Shown here one piece after another: positions 16,815-26,969 of a stretch of 64,000 bases of DNA. Positions within the stretch are counted from its first letter, which is position 1; the number at the start of each line of letters is the position of its first letter. The position numbers and the translations under genes are program-made. Under the pieces are notes generated by a model. That model made no database searches and was not told where the DNA came from. It worked only from the letters and a program-made list of their open reading frames with translations. Source of the DNA: JBKHAJ01 sp964641125. GTDB lineage: Bacteria; Spirochaetota; Spirochaetia; SPDA01; CAZSGZ01. The DNA is taken from assembly GCA_964641125.1 (NCBI GenBank), contig CAZXMO010000006.1:15697-79696 (forward strand), written 5' to 3'.

Positions 16815-18188
16815 ATGGCGAAGACGAAGACCCGGTATCAATGCACCTCCTGCGGAACGGTACAGCCGAAGTGGCTCGGCCGCTGCCCCGATTGCGGGAG
16901 CTGGAACACCTTCGAAGAAGTGATCGGCGGGGCGGGAGGTCCGGCGGGCGCCGCATCCGGTTCAAAGGGGTCCCGGACCAAGAAGGCGGGTGCCGTCAGC
17001 CTCGATTCGATCCGTGACGACGAAGGGGCACGGATCTCCACCGGAATAGGAGAGCTCGATACGGTCTTGGGCGGGGGGCTCATGAGGGGCGGATCGGTCC
17101 TCATCGGGGGAGAGCCGGGAATCGGGAAATCCACCCTCCTCCTCCAGGCGGCGGCGAAACTCCCCGAAGACGCCTCGGTCCTTTATGTCTCCGGCGAGGA
17201 ATCGCCGAAGCAGATCAAGCTCAGGGCCCGGCGCCTCGGTATCGAGAGGAAGAATCTTCAGATCCTCCACACCGGGAATCTTTCGGACATCCTCTCGGTC
17301 CTCGCCTCGAAGTCCCCGGATGTCCTCCTCGTGGACAGCATCCAGACCCTCGTCTCGGAGGATTTGGGCGCGGTCCCGGGAACGGTCAACCAGATCAAAT
17401 ACTGCAGCCTGGAATGCATATCCTGGGCGCGGGAACGGGAGGGAACGGTCCTCTTCGTGGCCCACGTGACGAAGGAGGGGTCAATCGCCGGACCTAAGGT
17501 GGTGGAGCACATGGTGGATACGGTCCTCTACTTCGAGCACGGAGTCGCCGATCTCCGGCTGGTCAAGCCGTCGAAGAACCGCTTCGGCACCGTCGATGAG
17601 ATCGGAATCTTTAGCATGACTCCCGCGGGGCTCAAGGAGGTGGCCGAGCCCTCGTCATACTTCCTTACCGCGGGATCGGGAAGCCTTCCCGCGGGGGTGG
17701 CGGTCGCTCCGGTTTACGAGGGATCGAGGGTACTGATGGTGGAAATTCAGGCCCTAGTCGTTCCGGCTAAGGGTAATTTTTCTCGGGTCTTTTCGGAACG
17801 GATAGAGTCGGGACGGGTCTCGAGGATCGCCGCGGTGTTGGAAAAGCACTTGAGCATCCGCTTTTCCGATCAGGACATCTACATCAATGTAGCCGGAGGA
17901 ATACGGCTGACCGAAACGGGGATCGATCTGCCCCTCGCGATGGCCCTCTATTCGGCCCGGATCGACTCCCCGGTTCCCCGGGCGGCGGCCTTCGCCGGGG
18001 AGATAAGCCTAGCGGGGGAGATTCGTCCGGCCTCACATCTCGAGCGGCGGATCAAGACCTCCCGGGAGCTCGGTTTCGAACGGTTCTATACCCGCGGCAC
18101 GAAGGAAGCCTCCTCCGTCGTCGCGGTAACCGATATCGCCGAAGCGGCCCGGAAGGTGTTTACTCAGAGCAGGAGCGAGGAGAGATAG
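16815..18188 (+). CDS. radA: DNA repair protein RadA/Sms
   Basis: About 457 residues from the ATG at 16815. It has an N-terminal zinc finger (C10, C13, C24, C27), a RecA-like ATPase with Walker A GGEPGIGKST (98-107), the RadA-specific KNRFG motif near 256, and a C-terminal Lon-like domain. RadA is a DnaB-type helicase that drives branch migration in recombination. No clear Shine-Dalgarno precedes the ATG; GATATT lies 4 bases before it. The 3' end overlaps the convergent TraB-like gene by 25 bases, which is unusual. Confidence 0.95.
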   Translation: MAKTKTRYQCTSCGTVQPKWLGRCPDCGSWNTFEEVIGGAGGPAGAASGSKGSRTKKAGAVSLDSIRDDEGARISTGIGELDTVLGGGLMRGGSVLIGGEPGIGKSTLLLQAAAKLPEDASVLYVSGEESPKQIKLRARRLGIERKNLQILHTGNLSDILSVLASKSPDVLLVDSIQTLVSEDLGAVPGTVNQIKYCSLECISWAREREGTVLFVAHVTKEGSIAGPKVVEHMVDTVLYFEHGVADLRLVKPSKNRFGTVDEIGIFSMTPAGLKEVAEPSSYFLTAGSGSLPAGVAVAPVYEGSRVLMVEIQALVVPAKGNFSRVFSERIESGRVSRIAAVLEKHLSIRFSDQDIYINVAGGIRLTETGIDLPLAMALYSARIDSPVPRAAAFAGEISLAGEIRPASHLERRIKTSRELGFERFYTRGTKEASSVVAVTDIAEAARKVFTQSRSEER

Positions 18189-19354
18189 GGTATTCCCACG
18201 AAGGTACCCACCGCGCTCCCGACGGTGGAAAAGAAAAAAACCAAAAGAATGTGGGTCAGCCGGTTTCGGTAGAACCCCTTGAGGCTGGTTATATCGTCAT
18301 GGAGGCTCTCGAAGTCTTCCACCCGGGGCTTCCTGAGATAGGCCTCGATGAGACCGGTTACGATCCCTACCCCTATAGTAGGATTCATCGATGTGATCGG
18401 AGCCGCCACGAAACTAAGAACAATTGTAATCGGATGGGCCAAGGCGATCAGGGCGCCGAGGGCCGAGAGGGTCCCGTTCACCAGGATCCACATCCACAGC
18501 ATCGAGAGCGCCTCCTGCCAACCCGACCGGAAAAAACCCAAGGCAAGGAGTCCCACCACGACGGCGGGAATAACCCACGGAATGATCTTTCCCGCCTTGC
18601 CGGGAGGAGGGGCGGAGTTGATCGACTCAACGTCGGGCTCGGCGTCCCCCGATTCGTACCGCTCGAGCCAGCGGACGATCCCCGGAACGTGACCCGCGCC
18701 GACGACCGCTACGACCTTCTCTTCATCCGTCCGGGATATCTTCGCCGCCAGAAACTGGTCCCGCTCGTCGATCAAGACCTCTTTGACCCGCGGGAGGAGA
18801 TCGGCGAGCTCCTCCATCATGTCCTCGAGGGCGCTCTTACTCTTGAGTTTCTCCAGCTCCTCTTCGGTCAGCTTCTCTCTCGCGAAGACCGAGCTGAAGA
18901 GCGAGGCCAAGAGCTTCATCTTGTTCCAAAACCCGGAGCGGGACCAGGCGCGGCGCAGGGTTATCTGAATCTCCCGGTCGGCGAAGCTGAAGGGGATATC
19001 GAGTTCCCGGGCGACCTCCACCGCGCGGCGCATCTCCTCGCCCTGTTTTGCCCCGAGATCGGTACCGATCCGCCGCTGGAAAGAGCTCAATACGAGGTTG
19101 GCCATCAAGAGAAATCCCTTTCGCTGCCGGATGACCTCGGAAATATTGAGGCTCTGCCAGTTCTGTCCCTCCATCATCGACTTGAACCGGGCCTCGTCGA
19201 TCTCGATACAGACCCTCCCCGGCATTTCCCCGCGGATGACCTCTTCTACCTCTTCGACGCTCCGCTTAGAGATATGCGCGGTCCCGATAAGAATGATCTC
19301 CCGGCCCTTGTGCGTCAGCCGGGTAACGGTATCGGTGTTTTCCTGCTCAGTCAT
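18164..19354 (-). CDS. TraB/PrgY-family membrane protein
   Basis: 396 residues from the ATG at 19354, which overlaps the end of the preceding TPR gene. Residues 1-230 form the TraB domain with the GTAH motif, the invariant acidic IEID pair and the GAGHVPGI loop. Several membrane helices follow (about 265-395). PrgY/TraB proteins from enterococci act on pheromone peptides, and Tiki relatives are metal-dependent membrane proteases. The GTAH and acidic residues are the likely metal ligands. Substrate unknown. Confidence 0.85.
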   Translation of the reverse strand: MTEQENTDTVTRLTHKGREIILIGTAHISKRSVEEVEEVIRGEMPGRVCIEIDEARFKSMMEGQNWQSLNISEVIRQRKGFLLMANLVLSSFQRRIGTDLGAKQGEEMRRAVEVARELDIPFSFADREIQITLRRAWSRSGFWNKMKLLASLFSSVFAREKLTEEELEKLKSKSALEDMMEELADLLPRVKEVLIDERDQFLAAKISRTDEEKVVAVVGAGHVPGIVRWLERYESGDAEPDVESINSAPPPGKAGKIIPWVIPAVVVGLLALGFFRSGWQEALSMLWMWILVNGTLSALGALIALAHPITIVLSFVAAPITSMNPTIGVGIVTGLIEAYLRKPRVEDFESLHDDITSLKGFYRNRLTHILLVFFFSTVGSAVGTFVGIPYLSSLLL

Positions 19355-20750
19355 CAAAATCCATCCTTTCGAGCTCCCCCGCGGCAAGACCCGCTTCCGC
19401 CGCCTCTTCAGGCAGGCGGTCTTTTGCTTCCAAGAGATAGAGCTCGGCCGGGTGATCCCGGCCCTCGATAATGTAGTGCTGCCCCACGTAGAAGAGGGCC
19501 CGGTATTTGAGCTCCTCGTCCTCGAGCTGCTCGATCCGGTAGATAATGGAGTTCTCGTATCCCGGCTCGATAAAAAGCCGGTAGAGATGATAGAAGATGG
19601 AGTCCCGGGAGACCCTTTTCATCGATTCGGTAAGGTAATCCACCGCTTTGTCGGCGTCACCTCCGCGAATCATGGCGACTCCCGCAAGGAGAGGAAGAGC
19701 GTAATCCTCTTTCATGAAGGGAGCGGCTGTTTTGAAGGCCCCGGCCGCCTTCGCCCACTCGTGTTTTCCAAAGTAGAGGGCCCCTAAAGCGGAATGGGCG
19801 AAGTAATAATCAGGTTTGAGCTCCACGGTCCGCTCGTAATCGGAGACGGCCTTGTCCACCATCCCCCTCTGTTCATAGATCGCCCCCCGATAGGCGAAGG
19901 GGAAGAAAATCGAATTGTTAAGCTCTATCGCCCGGGAAAAGTCTTCGAGGGCTTTGTCCGTTTCCCCCTGTCTGAGGAGCATCCGTCCCCGGTCGAGGTA
20001 ATTCCAGAAGTAATGGGGGTCGAGTTCGATAGCACGGGCCAGATCGCTCAAGGCCCCCTCGAAATCCTTTTCGGCCATACGGGCGCGGCCCCTCTGCGAA
20101 AACGCCGAAGCGTAATCCGGCGAGCCGGCAATGACCCGGTCATACTCCTCGAGCGCCTCCCCGTACCTTCCCCTCTCGAAGAGGACATCACCTAAACCCA
20201 TCCGGGCTTCTACATGGTCCTCATCCGCTTCGAGGGCGGCTAAAAAGGATTCCTCCGCCTCCTTCCGCTTGTTTTCGGCCAAATAGAGATTTCCTAAGGA
20301 CGCATGTGCATCGGCGTCGTCCGGATACTCGTCGATAATCCTCTTCAGGACCTCCCGCTGCGCCTCTGAATCGCCTCGGGCCCCTTCGACAAGAGCGATA
20401 TTATAGAGGATTTCCCGATTACCGGGTTCGAGGCGATCCGCCTTTTTGAGCGCCTCCCCGGCGTCTTCGATGCGTCCGGCATTGAATAAGAGCATTCCGT
20501 AGACGAGAAGATCCTCGGCGGTTCCCGGATTCTCGGAGAAGTACTTCTCGTAGAGTTCCAGGGCCTTCCCGGTGGCTCCGGCCTGGATGAGCTTTTCGAT
20601 CTCCTCGAGCCTCTTTATATCTCCGGCGGCTTCCGTCTCAGGTTCCGGCTTCATTTCGGTGGTCCGAGGCGCGGTGGAGCAGAAAGAGAGAACAAGGATG
20701 AAAGCCGCGGGCATCAGCAATGAGGCTGTCCTCTTTATGGATTTTATCAT
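19347..20750 (-). CDS. TPR-repeat lipoprotein
   Basis: 467 residues from the ATG at 20750. A signal peptide ends in the lipobox LSFC (Cys24), acceptable for spirochaetes. About ten tetratricopeptide repeats follow, with recognisable EALEEYDRVIAGSPDYASA-like and ALEDFSRAIEL units. TPR lipoproteins scaffold envelope complexes such as beta-barrel assembly or peptidoglycan machines. The stop overlaps the TraB-like start, so the two are an operon. Confidence 0.85.
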   Translation of the reverse strand: MIKSIKRTASLLMPAAFILVLSFCSTAPRTTEMKPEPETEAAGDIKRLEEIEKLIQAGATGKALELYEKYFSENPGTAEDLLVYGMLLFNAGRIEDAGEALKKADRLEPGNREILYNIALVEGARGDSEAQREVLKRIIDEYPDDADAHASLGNLYLAENKRKEAEESFLAALEADEDHVEARMGLGDVLFERGRYGEALEEYDRVIAGSPDYASAFSQRGRARMAEKDFEGALSDLARAIELDPHYFWNYLDRGRMLLRQGETDKALEDFSRAIELNNSIFFPFAYRGAIYEQRGMVDKAVSDYERTVELKPDYYFAHSALGALYFGKHEWAKAAGAFKTAAPFMKEDYALPLLAGVAMIRGGDADKAVDYLTESMKRVSRDSIFYHLYRLFIEPGYENSIIYRIEQLEDEELKYRALFYVGQHYIIEGRDHPAELYLLEAKDRLPEEAAEAGLAAGELERMDFDD

Positions 20751-20827
20751 GAATAATATGCCTCTATATAACTTTTGTGTGGATGAAAGAGAGCCCAGTA
20801 TACTTGGGATACGCATTTTACACAAGG

Positions 20828-20856
20828 TTGCAATTAACCCCGCCTATTGGTAGAAT
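20828..20856 (+). promoter_or_regulatory. Promoter upstream of the 20868 gene
   Basis: TTGCAA at 20828-20833, 17 bases, TAGAAT at 20851-20856. The ATG at 20868 lies 11 bases downstream with no Shine-Dalgarno. Confidence 0.5.
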
Positions 20857-20867
20857 CTGCTTCACCA

Positions 20868-22604
20868 ATGAATACGGCGATAAGCAAAAAATACATTATA
20901 ATACCCATTATCTATGCTGCGGTCCTGACCGTGCTCTTTGTCCTCCAGTTTTCGGGCAAAAGCACCGTAACCGAGACCCTAGGCGACTTAAAGATAACCG
21001 CTTACACCCACTCGGGTGGAAACGGAGGGAATCGGGCGGTCGAGAGGATCACCCTCGAGCATCCCGCGGTTTCCTTCGATTTTTCCCGGAATTCTACCCT
21101 CCTCGTCCGCACCGAGCTCGGCAGGACGGTGACGGCGGGAATACGGGATTTCAGTTTGGACGATACCGGTGCGGAGCTTCGCTTCGACGAAGGAATTGTA
21201 TTAGACATCAGTGTCTCCTCCGACGGATTAACAGTGTCTCCTCGATTAGAGAATCCCGCCGGAATCGAGACCCTGGAAGTCCCGTATCGATTTCCCGAAG
21301 CCGCCGGGATAGTCACCGCAGCAGGGCTTCCCGCGGCACGAATCTCCGTTCCCGGAGGTGAGTATTTCGCCGCCCTTCCCCGAAAGGGGAGCCTCGATAC
21401 GGAAGGACCGACTTTCGTTCTTCCGGCACCCGACACCGGCCCGGGGAGTATCCGGATATATCCTCTGGACGAGCCGGACGGAGGACTCTACGCCGCATGG
21501 TTCGCCCGAAAGAAACCGCTTATTACGGAGAACGGGTACCGTCAAAAAATCGAGGATTACAAGGACATGGGTTATCTCGGATGGACCGAGGGGAGGCTTC
21601 GAGGAAACGACGGGTGGCTCTACCCTTCCGGACAGGTGGGCTTTCTCGAGGAAACCCTCTTAGCCGCGGTGTCTGAGGCGGTACGGCGCCTCGATTTCGA
21701 GGCATACACATCTCTTATCGACGCCGCTCGTGTAAATGAGGGAGTATTGAGCTTCCGGTCTTCCGTATACCTCGGAGGGCTCCGCGACGCGAACAGCGTC
21801 ATGGCCGAAGAGGGATGGGGGCCGGAAGCCTTCCGGGCCACCTTGGACGCCTTACCCGAGGATATCCCCTTCGACAGCCTGAGCGCCGCGGAGGGTGTCG
21901 ATCTCTTGAGTGTGTACGCCGAAGTGATCCGGCGCTACGGCGAGGCACCGGCGGACCTCGAGACCCTTCGTGAAATCGTGGAAAGGGTCATCTTCCCCGC
22001 TATCGCGGTAACCACCGAGGGACTCTTTTTGGAAACCGAGCCGGGGTTTTCCGAAACTTCCGTAACTCTTGCCGCCGGGCGGGTTCTCGTAACCATCGGA
22101 ACCCGGGAAGGGGACGAGACCCTGGTCGCCGTGGGCCGGGATCTTATAGCGACACAGATTTCGGCATCGGATGAATTCGGTTTCGTTCCGAGCGGATATT
22201 CCCTCGAGGCGGAGGCGGCAGAACCCGGAACTATGCCGCTTATGACCGCGGAAGCGGTATTCGAGGCCGCTTTCCCCGAGCTCGTCTATCCTCGGTGGAT
22301 TCCCCTCGGTGGAGACTTGAACTCCCGGGAGTTCCTTTTTACCGGGGTACCCGTGGATATCGAAACAAATGAGGGGACGGCACGCATGGTCTTCAGCTTT
22401 TTTCCCGGACAGAGCCATTTCCTTATCGTCCGGGGTATCGAAGAGTTGGAAGGAGTCGAGCTTCGCGACATCACCTGGCGGAGTGACCCCCAGTTCGAGA
22501 TCTACAGCCTCGGGTACTTTTATGACCGGCCCGGCGGGTCCCTTTTGATCAATCTCGGCCACCGGGCCGAACAAACCGAAGAGCCGGTTAGAATCAGATA
22601 CTAA
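20868..22604 (+). CDS. Large anchored exported protein, function unknown
   Basis: 578 residues from the ATG at 20868. One N-terminal membrane helix (about 8-26) anchors a large domain that would lie outside the cytoplasm. The first 180 residues are beta-rich; the rest is mixed and acidic, ending in a beta segment. I recognise no catalytic motif. The 3' end overlaps the xylB stop by 4 bases in a convergent arrangement. Coding character is strong over the whole length, so it is a real gene. Confidence 0.8.
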   Translation: MNTAISKKYIIIPIIYAAVLTVLFVLQFSGKSTVTETLGDLKITAYTHSGGNGGNRAVERITLEHPAVSFDFSRNSTLLVRTELGRTVTAGIRDFSLDDTGAELRFDEGIVLDISVSSDGLTVSPRLENPAGIETLEVPYRFPEAAGIVTAAGLPAARISVPGGEYFAALPRKGSLDTEGPTFVLPAPDTGPGSIRIYPLDEPDGGLYAAWFARKKPLITENGYRQKIEDYKDMGYLGWTEGRLRGNDGWLYPSGQVGFLEETLLAAVSEAVRRLDFEAYTSLIDAARVNEGVLSFRSSVYLGGLRDANSVMAEEGWGPEAFRATLDALPEDIPFDSLSAAEGVDLLSVYAEVIRRYGEAPADLETLREIVERVIFPAIAVTTEGLFLETEPGFSETSVTLAAGRVLVTIGTREGDETLVAVGRDLIATQISASDEFGFVPSGYSLEAEAAEPGTMPLMTAEAVFEAAFPELVYPRWIPLGGDLNSREFLFTGVPVDIETNEGTARMVFSFFPGQSHFLIVRGIEELEGVELRDITWRSDPQFEIYSLGYFYDRPGGSLLINLGHRAEQTEEPVRIRY

Positions 22605-24103
22605 ACCCGGTTTTCCAGCTCCCGGACCCAGAGCCCGTAGAGCTCGGTGTACCGGTCCTTACTCCCTTTATCAGGTTCCACCACCGCTTTCAAGTCGAGG
22701 CCCCGGAAGGCTGTTTCGTAATCTTCGAAGATACCGGCACCGATACCCGCGCCTCGGGCCGCCCCCTGGGCACCGTCGGTGGAATAGAGCTCTACGCTCG
22801 CGCCGGTCACGGTGGCGAAGACTTCCCGGAAGAGGGGGCTCAAGAACATGTTGGCGTACCCGGCCTTGACGGTGCGGATGTCCATCCCCATCTCCCGCAT
22901 GATCCCGATTCCGTAATTCAGAGCATAGACGATTCCCTCCTGCCCCGCTCGGAAGAGGTGAGAGGGACCGTGAAGATTAAAGTTGATATTGGTGAGACTC
23001 GCTCCCAAGTCTTGGTTCTTCAGAGTACGCTCGGCGCCGTTTCCATAGGGAAAGACCATGAGCCCCTCAGCCCCCGGAGCGCACCCGGCGGCTATATCGT
23101 TCATCTTCTCGTAACTCACCTGAGAGCCCTCGGGGCCGCATATCGTCTCACGGAGCCACCGGTTGAGTATTCCGGTCCCGTTCAGACACATCAGCACACC
23201 GTAGCGGGGATCGTCTTCGGAGTGATTCACATGGACGAAGGGATTGACCCGGGACTGGGGATCGTAGGCGGGGGTGTCGACGATCCCGTAGACCACCCCG
23301 GAGGTACCCGCGGTGGTGGCGAGCTCTCCCGGCTCGAGAACGTTCAGGCTCAATGCATTGTTCGGCTGGTCCCCGGCCCGGTATGAGACGGGAGTCCCGG
23401 CTGGGACTTTGAGCTCCTCCGCGGCATCAGAGGTCACGACACCCTGATCCGAGAAGTTGGGAACGATATCCGGCACCAAATCGGGGGAAAATCCGTAGAA
23501 ATCGAGGAGGTCGTCGGCAACGCCCCCTTTCTTCGAATCCCAGAGGATCCCTTCGGAGAGACCCGAAGGGGTGGTATTGAGCTCGCCGGTCATCCGGTAA
23601 GCGATATAATCTCCGGGAAGGCAGAACGAATCCACCGCCTTATAGAGTTCGGGCTCGTTCTCCTTGACCCAGGCGAGCTTCGCCGCGGTAAAGTTTCCCG
23701 GTGAGTTGAGGTAATGGGACAGACAGAACTCTTCACCGAGCTCTTCGAAGGCCCTGCTGCCGTACTCCACCGCCCTGCTGTCGCACCAAATAATCGAGGG
23801 ACGGAGAACTATACCCTGATCGTCCAAAACGACGAGGCCGTGCATCTGATAGGAGATCCCCACCGCCGCCGCTTTTTTCATCTCGCCGGGTCGCTCCCGG
23901 GCGATCTTTTCGGCGGCGGCCTTGACGTGGGTCCACCACATCTCCGGATCCTGCTCGGCCCAGCCGGGTTTCTTGGCCTCCATCTTCATCTCCGCTTCCG
24001 GAGAAACGGCGGAGCTTATCTCTTTTCCCGATGCGGCGTCCACCAGAGAAGCCTTGACGGACGAACTTCCTACATCGATTCCTAATAAAAAGGTATCGCT
24101 CAT
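22601..24103 (-). CDS. xylB: Xylulokinase (FGGY family)
   Basis: 500 residues. The N-terminal phosphate loop LGIDVGSSSVKASLVD, the QMHGLV motif of xylulokinases, IIWCDSRA, and the adenosine-binding TAGTSGVVYG and GGAR-like GAQGAARGAG segments are visible. It phosphorylates D-xylulose. It starts 3 bases after the transketolase stop, so the two form a pentose operon feeding xylulose-5-phosphate straight into transketolase. No xylose isomerase is in the window. Confidence 0.9.
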   Translation of the reverse strand: MSDTFLLGIDVGSSSVKASLVDAASGKEISSAVSPEAEMKMEAKKPGWAEQDPEMWWTHVKAAAEKIARERPGEMKKAAAVGISYQMHGLVVLDDQGIVLRPSIIWCDSRAVEYGSRAFEELGEEFCLSHYLNSPGNFTAAKLAWVKENEPELYKAVDSFCLPGDYIAYRMTGELNTTPSGLSEGILWDSKKGGVADDLLDFYGFSPDLVPDIVPNFSDQGVVTSDAAEELKVPAGTPVSYRAGDQPNNALSLNVLEPGELATTAGTSGVVYGIVDTPAYDPQSRVNPFVHVNHSEDDPRYGVLMCLNGTGILNRWLRETICGPEGSQVSYEKMNDIAAGCAPGAEGLMVFPYGNGAERTLKNQDLGASLTNINFNLHGPSHLFRAGQEGIVYALNYGIGIMREMGMDIRTVKAGYANMFLSPLFREVFATVTGASVELYSTDGAQGAARGAGIGAGIFEDYETAFRGLDLKAVVEPDKGSKDRYTELYGLWVRELENRV

Positions 24104-24106
24104 ACT

Positions 24107-26083
24107 CTACTCCTCGAGAAGACGCGCGAGATTATCCGGGGTAAATCCGAAGTGCTTCGCAACCTCTTCGGCGGGACCGGATTCGCCGAAAGTTTCGATG
24201 GAGAGGATGTCCTTAGCCGATGAGGCGATCCCTTCCCAGCCGAAGCCGACTCCCGCCTCGGCAACCACGATCCTCGCCGATTCGGGAAGGAGGGACGTAC
24301 GGAAACCTTCATCCTGTTTCAAAAACTCCTCCCTGCAGAACATGGAAACGACCCGGATCTTTTTCCCGGACACCTTTTCCGCGGCCTTGAGCGCCAGATT
24401 CACCTCCGAGCCGGTGGCGACCACCACCACGTCCGGTTCCCCGTCGGTGTCCTTGACGATGTACGCTCCCTTCGCGGCGGTGTGCTTCCAGTCGGGATCG
24501 GCCTTCTCGAAGACTTCGAGTCCCTGCCGGGTCAATGCCAGGGCGGTAGGCCCGTCGTTCCGTTCCATCGCCATGAGCCACGCCAGTCCGGTTTCTTCCG
24601 CATCCGCGGGACGCAGAACGGTGAGGCCGGGAATGACCCTGAGCGCGGCCATGTGCTCGATCGGCTGGTGGGTGGGGCCGTCCTCGCCCACGTAGATCGA
24701 ATCGTGGGTAAAGACGTAGGTCACCGGAAGCTTCATAAGTGAGGCGAGGCGGATCGCCGGACGCATGTAGTCGGCGAATACCAGGAAGGTTGCGCAGAAG
24801 GGCCGGAGTCCCCCGTGCAGGGCGATACCGTTGGTGACGCCCCCCATAGCGTGCTCCCGCACCCCGAAATGGAGGTTCCTTCCGGTCCGCTCGCGGGCGT
24901 TGAAGTCCCCCTTCCCGGACATGGCGGTCTTGTTCGACGGGGCCAGATCGGCGGACCCGCCGACCAGGTTACCCACACCGTCGGCAACGGCCTGGAGCAC
25001 CTTGCCGCTCGCCGCCCGGGTGGCAATCTTATCACCCACTTTGAACTCGGGCAGCTCGATCAGATCGTGGTACGATTTCTTTCCCTCCAGGTATGATTCG
25101 AGCTCGGCTTTAAGCTCCGGATTGTCCTTACCCCAGGCTTCGTAGGCCGCCGTCCAGTCCCGGTAGGCGCTCTTCCAGCCGCTCATCTTCTCCCGGAAGT
25201 ACTCCTTGGAGCCGTCCTGAATAAAAAAATCTTCGTTCTCGGGGATGCCGAGCTTCTTCCGGGTGTTCTTGATCTCCTCCTCCCCCAAGGGGGCCCCGTG
25301 GGTTTCGTGGAAGCCCTCCATGCTGAAAGCACCCTTCCCGATGATGGAGTTGATCATGATAAGACTCGGACGGGAACTCTCCGCCTTGGCCTTCTCCACG
25401 GCCTCTTTGAGTCCCTCCATGTCGTAGGCATCCACCGCCTGGGTGTGCCACTTATAGGCCTTGAAGCGTTCGATTACATCCTCCGAGAAGGCGAGATCGG
25501 TAGAACCCTCGATGGTAATCTTGTTCGAATCGTAGAAAACGATAAGCTTATCCAGCTCCAGATGACCGGCCAGGGAAGCCGCCTCGGAGGTAACCCCCTC
25601 CATAAGGCAGCCGTCGCCGGAGAGGGTGTAGGTATAGTGATCGATTATTGTATGCTTTTCGGTGTTAAAGCGCGCGGCGAGCATCTCTTCCGCCATGGCC
25701 ATTCCCACGGCATTGGAAAAACCCGCTCCCAAGGGACCGGTGGTGGTTTCGACCCCGTCTAAGTACCCGTACTCGGGATGCCCGGGGGTCTTCGAGCCGA
25801 ACTGACGGAAGTTTTTGAGATCGTCGAGTGTTACGTCGTAGCCGCTCAAGTGGAGCAGGGAGTAGAGAAACATCGATCCGTGCCCGGCGCTCAAGACGAA
25901 CCGGTCCCGGTTCAGCCACCGGGGCTCATCGGGATAGTGTTTCAAGACCTCCGCGAAGAGCACCGCCCCCATCTCGGCGCATCCCATGGGAAGCCCGGGA
26001 TGTCCGGAGTTCGCCTTCTCCACCCCGTCCATGGACAAGGCGCGTACCGATGTCGCTATTGCTTTTAATGCTTTGATATTCAT
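24107..26083 (-). CDS. tkt: Transketolase
   Basis: 658 residues, the usual full length. The thiamine-diphosphate domain has SGHPGLPMG near the N-terminus, GDGCLMEG near 151-158 and the downstream DSNKITIEG; the pyrimidine domain has REHAMGG, and the C-terminal domain follows. It links the pentose-phosphate pathway to glycolysis. GGAGG lies before the ATG. It is the first gene of the tkt-xylB pair. Confidence 0.95.
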   Translation of the reverse strand: MNIKALKAIATSVRALSMDGVEKANSGHPGLPMGCAEMGAVLFAEVLKHYPDEPRWLNRDRFVLSAGHGSMFLYSLLHLSGYDVTLDDLKNFRQFGSKTPGHPEYGYLDGVETTTGPLGAGFSNAVGMAMAEEMLAARFNTEKHTIIDHYTYTLSGDGCLMEGVTSEAASLAGHLELDKLIVFYDSNKITIEGSTDLAFSEDVIERFKAYKWHTQAVDAYDMEGLKEAVEKAKAESSRPSLIMINSIIGKGAFSMEGFHETHGAPLGEEEIKNTRKKLGIPENEDFFIQDGSKEYFREKMSGWKSAYRDWTAAYEAWGKDNPELKAELESYLEGKKSYHDLIELPEFKVGDKIATRAASGKVLQAVADGVGNLVGGSADLAPSNKTAMSGKGDFNARERTGRNLHFGVREHAMGGVTNGIALHGGLRPFCATFLVFADYMRPAIRLASLMKLPVTYVFTHDSIYVGEDGPTHQPIEHMAALRVIPGLTVLRPADAEETGLAWLMAMERNDGPTALALTRQGLEVFEKADPDWKHTAAKGAYIVKDTDGEPDVVVVATGSEVNLALKAAEKVSGKKIRVVSMFCREEFLKQDEGFRTSLLPESARIVVAEAGVGFGWEGIASSAKDILSIETFGESGPAEEVAKHFGFTPDNLARLLEE

Positions 26084-26241
26084 AGTAGATCCTCCAGGTA
26101 TGATTGAGGAATCTTATCCTATTTTTCGGTTAGTTTAAAGAGCTTTCATGCCGGTGGTTTCCCCGGCCGCCGTGCAGCGGCCGTTTCATAGCCTTTCTTG
26201 ATGTTTCCCCCGTTGTATACTACATTATTCTTGGAGAACGT

Positions 26242-26946
26242 ATGGTTCATTTACCGATTAATGCCCGGATCGGAACGGTCGCCCTCGATCCCTCGAAGAT
26301 CATCTGCCTCGGCCTCAACTACCGGGAGCACATATCCGAGAGTGTGACCGCCAAGGCCGCGGGAACCACCGAGGTACCGGAGGAACCGATCCTCTTCCCC
26401 AAAACCCCGAACACCCTTATAGGACCTCGGGAGCCTATAATCATCCCCGCCTTCCTCGACCGGTACGGTTTCGACGAACCCCGCACCGATTACGAGGCCG
26501 AGCTCGCCGTCATTATCGGAAGGAGATGTAAGAACGTTCCTGAGGAAAATGCCCTCGAGACGATCTACGGCTACACCTGTTTAAACGACGTCAGTCAGCG
26601 TAATCTTCAGACCTCGGACAAATCGGGGTGGTTCCGAGGCAAGTCCTTAGACACCTTCGCCCCTATCGGTCCGGCGGTTACCCTCGCCGAGGACATGCCC
26701 GACCCGCAGAACCTCCGCATCCAATGCCGGCGGAACGGTACAACTGTCCAGGATTCGAATACCCGTCATATGATCTTCTCGATTCCCGAAATCATAGCCT
26801 TTGTGTCGATGAACTTTACTTTGAATCAGGGAGACATAATCGCTACCGGTACCCCAGCTGGAGTAGGCCCCCTCACCGAAGGAGACAAAATCGAGGTGGA
26901 AATCGAATCAATCGGGGTGCTCACCAACCCGGTCACACAAGAATAG
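26242..26946 (+). CDS. Fumarylacetoacetate hydrolase family protein
   Basis: 234 residues with the FAH fold: CLGLNYREH near the start, the metal ligands in DYEAELAV and ND, then the GTPAGVG loop near the end. Relatives include oxaloacetate decarboxylase/acylpyruvate hydrolase (FAHD1-like) and homoprotocatechuate enzymes. The short form here best fits FAHD1-like acylpyruvases. GGAG precedes the ATG. It stands alone between divergent tkt and a convergent symporter gene. Confidence 0.87.
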   Translation: MVHLPINARIGTVALDPSKIICLGLNYREHISESVTAKAAGTTEVPEEPILFPKTPNTLIGPREPIIIPAFLDRYGFDEPRTDYEAELAVIIGRRCKNVPEENALETIYGYTCLNDVSQRNLQTSDKSGWFRGKSLDTFAPIGPAVTLAEDMPDPQNLRIQCRRNGTTVQDSNTRHMIFSIPEIIAFVSMNFTLNQGDIIATGTPAGVGPLTEGDKIEVEIESIGVLTNPVTQE

Positions 26947-26969
26947 CTTCCTCGGGCCCCCCTGGGTGC

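Noticed and set aside
18251..19471. 406-residue open frame on the plus strand
   Set aside because: Antisense to the TraB-like and TPR genes; composition is proline/arginine-rich and motif-free.
26166..26188. GC-rich hairpin CGGCCGC/GCGGCCG between tkt and the FAH gene
   Set aside because: No T run on either side and no neighbouring 3' end; probably chance.
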